DNA from: CAZEAP01 sp964510315
Lineage (GTDB): Bacteria > Planctomycetota > Brocadiia > SM23-32
Assembly (NCBI GenBank): GCA_964510315.1
Contig: CAZEAP010000002.1
Span: 1 to 64,000, forward strand
Direction of reading: 5' to 3'
DNA: 64,000 nt
Both the position numbers and the translations under genes were made by a program. A model generated the notes under the pieces. It was given only the letters and a program-made list of their open reading frames with translations, did no database searches and was not told the origin of the DNA. Below, in pieces: positions 60,301 through 64,000 of this stretch (position 1 is its first letter; every line of letters begins with the position of its first letter).

Positions 60301-60573
60301 GCCACGGTGTTCAACTTCTTTACCCTCCCCGTGGTTACTCAAGATCAGTTGGCGACCACCCTCGGCGTTCCCGACCGGGGCGTCATCATCGTGGGTGGCC
60401 TGAGCCAGGCCAGCAGAGAGCGGCATGAGGGCGGCATCCCCGTGCTGGACAAGATCCCGTTCATTAAGGCGCTGTTCTCGGCGAAGGGACGCAGCCTGGA
60501 CCGTTCGACGCGGTTCATCATGGCCCGGCCGCAGATAGTGATCCTGGCCGAGGAAGAGCAAAGAATGGAGTAG
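57349..60573 (+). CDS. Secretin (GspD/PilQ type) with TPR-like N-terminus and glycine-rich inserts
   Basis: A 1,074-residue outer-membrane secretin. Signal peptide residues 1-24 (cleavage after YCA), then about 400 helical, TPR-like residues. An STN/N0-type domain (about 440-530, YEFTFEDTPLPLVKEYFEQV) and two glycine-rich segments follow (about 545-595 and 630-685). The secretin core is recognised by VHVDLRILSVSTNFMREVGF, LSAPQIMLANGQQGYI and the closing VPDRGVIIVGGLSQASRERHEGGIPVLDKIPFI. It should form the multimeric channel of the pilus or type II-like system. The helical N-terminal extension in place of AMIN domains is the unusual part. GGAGG lies just before the ATG. Confidence 0.9.
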   Translation: MLKKIALISVSVLGLVGMASLGYCAEAVEKEEAPSIEELEEYAATAEEEPVNVEARVEEAAALLEAGKPLAAQTVLQELDPEQLTDQQAARVAELSEKISQAVAAKEGEIAATVKEEMPDQQQKALSLQQQLQLKWKVQKQARETRAGELVDQGRYLLYYENKPKRAYDLARKALLLDPASKAAIDLKTLAGLQAGIPAEERRFEADKMYQLPRAREQSAHQALVNALAKARQLYQKGNYQEALEQLRSARLITESLAPYMDVSSQRHEVQRMLEMVQQDYEEHQRELAGQRKAEAAERAEKWAERIAEEERKKRGRWIDEINELIEQREFDAARGMLEDLEVTDPSDELVPRLRQRVAQARHDYLIDKANAARERGDLQRDVWESNREIVPEHLFNYPDKKFWQEVVEERDGALYPSIRAKREMPEEDQAVYDALDEVYEFTFEDTPLPLVKEYFEQVTPVPYLLYRGDLPPDQAPVTFVMKTTLRNALNHITDLTDMAWKVEGGMIKIGGPESLRELEARVYPIRDLLLSFEDAGQAGEVSGAGVGGGLGGGGGGGGFGPQFAGEPEDAQQEAAQFDGEMGGAGGAGAAGGGGGQILAQRTQFLVNVLNSVCSDEPWVNFSMGLGMQPGEGAGAGATGGGFGEAGGGFGGAGGGFGGAGGGPAGFGMGAAGAGAGQEGLGAMELERQPGWGHLTYAPGTIVIYETTDVHSCIENLLKDLRTTMKIQVHVDLRILSVSTNFMREVGFRWDDFILDTEAFESPYDQLKGFGMSSPNWGGFGPTVTPPVFDTIFVPEPDDPTEGEFEAVISTERLWLTHPWAPEWEIDEDTGVIEWEKTILPTTAPFMGTGTPFFDQSSGLNLDLGWGGDTMNLSGFFRLAHQRDAVRTLSAPQIMLANGQQGYILNSTARDYVSTFSVDENVLVPEIDTVTSATGLTVRPVASSDLRYVFLELQPSISDVDLSNSVSFETFVGQPGGGDGGAAGATVFNFFTLPVVTQDQLATTLGVPDRGVIIVGGLSQASRERHEGGIPVLDKIPFIKALFSAKGRSLDRSTRFIMARPQIVILAEEEQRME
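59293..59334 (+). repeat. 21-bp tandem duplication in the secretin glycine-rich region
   Basis: Two copies of a 21-bp unit beginning GGCTTCGGAGGAGCC (59293-59313 and 59314-59334, one mismatch at the end) encode GFGGAGG repeats. The segment could vary in length between strains. Confidence 0.7.
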
Positions 60574-60596
60574 TCCTCTCGTTTGGGGCAGAGAAG

Positions 60597-60956
60597 ATGG
60601 GCAACGAATGGAAGGTTGCGTTGATTGTGCTGGCCGCTCTTCTGGTCGGCGCCGTGCTGGCCGGTGGAGGAAGGGCCGGGGGGGCTCTCGCCCAGAGCGA
60701 AGGCTCCGCCGGGAACCTGATCTGCGTGATGGGCTCTCCATTCAGCAACGAGGCTCCCATCGTGCTGGTCGACGTGCTCGAGCAGACCTTATTGGTCTAC
60801 AGGTACAGATACAGCAACTCGAAGATCGAACTCCGCTCCGTTCGCAGCTTCCGCCACGACAGGGGCCTGAGGGATTGGAACACGGACGGGGTCACGGTTA
60901 ACGAGGTCGCAGAGCACCTCCGCCAGCAGGCCGCGGGAGGCGCCCGCCGAGAGTAG
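60597..60956 (+). CDS. Small exported protein closing the secretin operon
   Basis: A 119-residue protein with an N-terminal hydrophobic segment (about 7-24, ALIVLAALLVGAVLAGGG) that could be a signal peptide or anchor, then a short globular part IVLVDVLEQTLLVYRYRYSNSKIELRSVRSFRHDR. I believe similar small proteins occur in planctomycete genomes, but I know of no function. It begins 23 bp after the secretin and is followed by a strong terminator, so it is the last gene of the operon. Confidence 0.65.
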   Translation: MGNEWKVALIVLAALLVGAVLAGGGRAGGALAQSEGSAGNLICVMGSPFSNEAPIVLVDVLEQTLLVYRYRYSNSKIELRSVRSFRHDRGLRDWNTDGVTVNEVAEHLRQQAAGGARRE

Positions 60957-60980
60957 CCGGGCTTTCCGTCGCTGATCCAA

Positions 60981-61008
60981 GGGCCGCCCCGTCCGGGCGG
61001 CCCTTTTT
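60981..61008 (+). terminator. Intrinsic terminator of the pilM-secretin operon
   Basis: A perfect 9-bp GC stem (60981-60989 with 60995-61003), a 5-nt loop and TTTTT immediately after. It is the clearest intrinsic terminator in the window. Confidence 0.85.
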
Positions 61009-61035
61009 CTTGCCCTCCGCCGAAAGGCCGTCCGC

Positions 61036-63549
61036 GTGCAGGGCAGACCCACCAGCCTCGCCCCCCTGATGCTCGCGCTCGGCGCGGCCGCGCTGGTGGG
61101 CCAGACCGTCCTGGTGCGGGAGCTGATGGTCAGCTTCTACGGCACGGAACTGGCGCTGGCTTCGGTTCTCTCCTGCTGGCTTCTTTTCATTCCGCTCGGG
61201 GCGCTGGCGGGGACAGGCGTCGCCGCCAGAACCGATCGGCCCCTCCGTCTGGCGTACCTCTGCCTGGCGGCTATGTCCCTGGGTCTGGTGGCCGAGTTCT
61301 TCCTGGCCAGGTCGATCCGGCCCCTGTTGGGAGCACAGACGGCGGAGTTTCTGTCGCTGTGGCCGATGGTGTGGGGGGCGGCTTTGGCCGCCGCACCCAC
61401 CGCATTCTGGGTGGGATTCTTCTTCCCCGTCGCAGCACTTGTCGAGGAGGGCCGCAGCCGCACCCGCGCGCTGGGCATCAGCCGCATCTACGTGGCCGAG
61501 GCGATCGGCAGCGCCCTGGCCGGTGCACTGCTCAGCTTCTACCTGCTGAGCCGCCTCGACCCGGCGGTCCTCGTCGCGGGCGCCGCCGCGATCCTTCTGT
61601 TCTGTGGCGCGTGGCACGCCGCGGGCGCGAGCCGACGGCTGCTTGGCGCCGGCCTGCTCGTCCTGGTCCTGTTGCTTTGCTTGAGTGCGGCATTGGACGG
61701 AGCCTGGCCCTTCTTCGTCGGTGCGCCGCTCGTAGGGAGCGGGTTCTGGGCGATACCCCGGTTCGGGGAAAAGGGTGGGTACCGCGGTCCGCTGGCCGCT
61801 GGTCTCCTCGGCGGCGGCCTGGCCCTGAGCGTGGCTTACCTGCTGGCCGGTCCTCAGGCGGCCGAGACGGCCGCCCGGGCGCGCTGGCGGACATTCAGCC
61901 GATTTCGACGGGTTGCTTCGCTGGAGAGCCGCTACCAGCACCTCGAGCTGGGGGAACGGGAGGGGACCTACACGTTGGTCCAGGACGGCCTCAGGACGGC
62001 GCAATTCCCGGACCCGGACGCCCGGAAGAGCGCAGCCATGCTGTTGACCCAGCACCCCGCCCCGCGGGACGTGCTGCTGATCGGGGGCGGCCTGGGCGGG
62101 CTCTGCCAGAGCCTGTTGGACTCTGCCTTGCACCGGCTGGACTACGTGGAGCCCGACCCCCGGCTCCTCTCGCTCGTCTACAGCCACCTGCCGCGGGAGC
62201 TGAAGGAGCCGCTGCGCGACCCTCGCTTTGCGGCGTGGCGCTGGGACGGGCGCAACTTCGTTCACAGCCTCCTCCGCGGGCCTGCTCCGCCGGGCAGACG
62301 GCGGTTTCTGCCGCGGGGGCCCGGGGGGCGAGACCGCCCCGGCGGACGGTACGACCTGATCCTGCTGAACGTGGGCGATCCGGTCTCCGCGGCCGATAAC
62401 CGGCTCTACACCGTTGAGTTCTACCGGGAAGTGGCCGCTGTGCTGCGGCCGGGTGGCGGGGCGGTGCTGTTTGGGATCACCGGCAGCGAGAATTACCTTG
62501 CCACCGGCCCGGTGCTCAGCTATGCCGCCTCCCATTACGCGGCCCTGCGCCGGGTTTTCGGGAAGGTGGTGGTCTCCCCCGGCGATGAGTTGCGCTTCTC
62601 GGTTGGCCGGCACGCCACGGCATCGCCCGAGGCGCTGGCCTCCCGGTTCGAGCAACAGGGGCTGAGCCCCGCGCCCCTGAAGCATTCGCTGAAGCTGGAG
62701 CATTTCCCGCCGGAGCGGGTCCGGTGGGCGACGTCAGTTCTGAGGCAAAACAGCGCGGCCGCTCCCGTCAGCACCGATGCGCGGCCGGTGCTCTTCACGT
62801 TGTTCCTGGCGGTGCAGAAGCATTACACCCGTGGAGCGCCGGCCCCGGGTGAGGCCCGCGACGTGTTCGCCCGGCTTCGCTCGGCCCGGTCCCTTTGGTT
62901 CGCGGCGCCGGTGTTGCTTTTGCCTGCGGTGGTTGGAGTGTTCTCGATCTTCCGCGGCCGGGGGCGCTCCGTCCCGGTGGGTTGCGGGCTGACGGTGTTC
63001 ACAACCGGGGTGTTCGGGCTTTCGGCGGAGATGCTCATCGTCTATCGCTACCAGACCTCTTTTGGCTTTGTGTACCGGGACATCAGCATCATCGTCGGTC
63101 TGTTCATGCTGGGCCTGGCCCTTGGGGGGTGGCTGATGGGTCGAAAGGGAAAGGGAAGAGACCGGTCGGCCCTGCTGTGGGTGGAAGCGTTTCAGGCGGT
63201 GTACGTGCTGACGTTGCCGCTTCTTTGTGGACTGGTTTCTTCCTCCAGCGGGCTGTTCATGGCGCTTTCGCCTTTGGCCGGGTTTCTGACGGGGGCCGAG
63301 TTTCCGCTGGCGGCGCGCATCAGCCTGGAGGCGGGGGGAAGGGCGGAATCGGTGGCCGGCTTCTTCGACGCCGCGGACCACCTGGGGGCGCTGCTCGGCG
63401 GCGCCTGCACGGGTCTTCTGCTCGTGCCCGCCTGGGGTGTTTATCCGACCGGCGGACTGGTTGCGCTGCTGAAGTGCGCGGGGCTGGTGAGCCTGCTGAT
63501 CCTGTTCCTCCCGCGCCGAGCACTTCCATCTCCCCTCCGAGGAAAATGA
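61036..63549 (+). CDS. Membrane-embedded spermidine synthase-like protein
   Basis: An 837-residue protein in which a spermidine/spermine synthase-like Rossmann domain (about 290-600) is flanked by membrane helices: about seven before (from LAPLMLALGAAALVGQTVLVRELM) and about six after (from LWFAAPVLLLPAVVGVF). The SAM-type loop is DVLLIGGGLGG, and YVEPDPRLLSL follows. The catalytic block reads LLNVGDPVSAADNRLYTVEFY, with asparagine where the aminopropyltransferases have aspartate. So it may not make spermidine and could act on another SAM-derived or lipid-soluble substrate. The start is a GTG at 61036 after the terminator. Confidence 0.82.
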   Translation: MQGRPTSLAPLMLALGAAALVGQTVLVRELMVSFYGTELALASVLSCWLLFIPLGALAGTGVAARTDRPLRLAYLCLAAMSLGLVAEFFLARSIRPLLGAQTAEFLSLWPMVWGAALAAAPTAFWVGFFFPVAALVEEGRSRTRALGISRIYVAEAIGSALAGALLSFYLLSRLDPAVLVAGAAAILLFCGAWHAAGASRRLLGAGLLVLVLLLCLSAALDGAWPFFVGAPLVGSGFWAIPRFGEKGGYRGPLAAGLLGGGLALSVAYLLAGPQAAETAARARWRTFSRFRRVASLESRYQHLELGEREGTYTLVQDGLRTAQFPDPDARKSAAMLLTQHPAPRDVLLIGGGLGGLCQSLLDSALHRLDYVEPDPRLLSLVYSHLPRELKEPLRDPRFAAWRWDGRNFVHSLLRGPAPPGRRRFLPRGPGGRDRPGGRYDLILLNVGDPVSAADNRLYTVEFYREVAAVLRPGGGAVLFGITGSENYLATGPVLSYAASHYAALRRVFGKVVVSPGDELRFSVGRHATASPEALASRFEQQGLSPAPLKHSLKLEHFPPERVRWATSVLRQNSAAAPVSTDARPVLFTLFLAVQKHYTRGAPAPGEARDVFARLRSARSLWFAAPVLLLPAVVGVFSIFRGRGRSVPVGCGLTVFTTGVFGLSAEMLIVYRYQTSFGFVYRDISIIVGLFMLGLALGGWLMGRKGKGRDRSALLWVEAFQAVYVLTLPLLCGLVSSSSGLFMALSPLAGFLTGAEFPLAARISLEAGGRAESVAGFFDAADHLGALLGGACTGLLLVPAWGVYPTGGLVALLKCAGLVSLLILFLPRRALPSPLRGK

Positions 63550-63590
63550 CAGTTCACGAGCGGGATCGGCCGGTGGCCACGAATCAGGGG

Positions 63591-64000
63591 TTACTGCTGC
63601 TTGACGAAAGCCTTCAGGCGTTCCTGCCGGTCGTGCTGCGCCAGCGCCTCGAACAGCCGGTCGCAGTCGCCCATCAGGAAATCCTCCACTCCATATACGT
63701 CGACGCCCACTCGATGATCCGTAATGCGGTCCTGGGGGAAGTTGTAGGTCCGGATCCTCTCATTTCGGTCGCCGGAGCCAATCTGTGACCGGCGGATGGC
63801 GTCGAGTTCCTCCTGCTGTTCGCTCTGGTATTTCTCATACAGGCGCGCGCGCAGTATCTTCATCGCCTTTGTGCGGTTGGCGCTTTGGGACTTCTCGTCC
63901 TGGCAGCGGACGCTGATCCCTGTGGGCTCGTGGACGATGCGCACGCAGGAGCTGGTCTTGTTGACGTGCTGGCCGCCGGGGCCGCTGGAGCGCATGAAAG
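63591..64000 (-). CDS. prfA: Peptide chain release factor 1, C-terminal part (cut by window edge)
   Basis: The visible 136 or so codons encode the C-terminal half of a class I release factor. SGPGGQHVNKT contains the GGQ that triggers peptide release, followed by CVRIVHEPTGISV and CQDEKSQSANRTKAM. The sequence GSGDRNERIRTYNFPQDRITDHRV and the ending FEALAQHDRQERL match RF1 rather than RF2. The gene continues beyond base 64000, so the stop-codon-recognition domain is not seen. It converges on the spermidine synthase-like gene with 41 bp between stops. Confidence 0.9.
   Translation of the reverse strand, partial: FMRSSGPGGQHVNKTSSCVRIVHEPTGISVRCQDEKSQSANRTKAMKILRARLYEKYQSEQQEELDAIRRSQIGSGDRNERIRTYNFPQDRITDHRVGVDVYGVEDFLMGDCDRLFEALAQHDRQERLKAFVKQQ

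Noticed and set aside
63591..64000. Release factor 2 (prfB) for the right-edge gene
   Set aside because: The GSGDRNERIRTYNFPQ segment and the C-terminal ending match RF1. RF2 has a different block here.

Overview
The window is a 64 kb, GC-rich, gene-dense bacterial chromosome segment. It carries ordinary housekeeping genes, one small accessory island and several patches of hairpin-rich intergenic repeats. The best guess at the source is a Planctomycetes-like (PVC) bacterium. The grounds are a division and cell-wall cluster that stops at ftsQ without ftsA or ftsZ, a PilM-PilN fusion in front of a large TPR- and glycine-rich secretin, many palindromic intergenic repeats, and a membrane protein with an N-terminal zinc ribbon. 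There is no rRNA in the window to prove this, so the assignment is inference.

Layout. 1-512 holds a 216-bp-offset direct repeat packed with hairpins. 513-5997 (+) encodes mannose-1-phosphate guanylyltransferase, a DUF167 protein, isoleucyl-tRNA synthetase with altered signature motifs, and an orphan. 6295-6832 (-) is rpmB-gatC. 6968-9175 (+) is an FtsX/LolE-type permease with a seven-blade WD40 domain nested inside its extracytoplasmic part. 9176-16349 is an accessory stretch: REP-like hairpins, an ARPP-1 (DUF6569) protein, a WYL regulator abutting an AAA ATPase, a lower-GC PD-(D/E)XK nuclease-like gene, and 0.8 kb of non-coding repeats.

16350-24319 and onward to 28477 is mixed metabolism and repair: a sugar isomerase-like TIM barrel, trpD, a TPR protein, a zinc-ribbon membrane protein, argH, a tandem-repeat patch, an esterase, nikR, a homocysteine methyltransferase-like protein and mfd. 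28653-32175 (-) holds FHA-GAF-HD-GYP, a DUF4292-like lipoprotein and radC, two of the junctions being overlapping TGATG. 32252-46624 (-) is the dcw operon in the order mraZ-rsmH-ftsL-ftsI-murE-murF-mraY-ftsW-murG-murC-murB-ddl-ftsQ. Its genes are nearly contiguous or overlapping, and murD is missing from its usual place.

46915-49488 carries ruvX (+), a ROK kinase preceded by a coupled 38-codon reading frame (-), and miaA (+). 49549-60956 (+) is an operon for an envelope-spanning type IV pilus/type II secretion-like complex: PilM-PilN fusion, PilO-like, an inner-membrane anchored protein, a very long helical lipoprotein, a secretin and a small exported protein. It ends in a clear intrinsic terminator. 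61036-63549 is a membrane-embedded spermidine-synthase-like protein. The 3' part of prfA runs off the right edge.

Well-formed sigma-70-like promoters (TTGNNN, 16-18 bp, TANAAT-like) can be read directly before several units. They support the operon divisions given here. No tRNA, rRNA, CRISPR array or intact insertion sequence was recognised.
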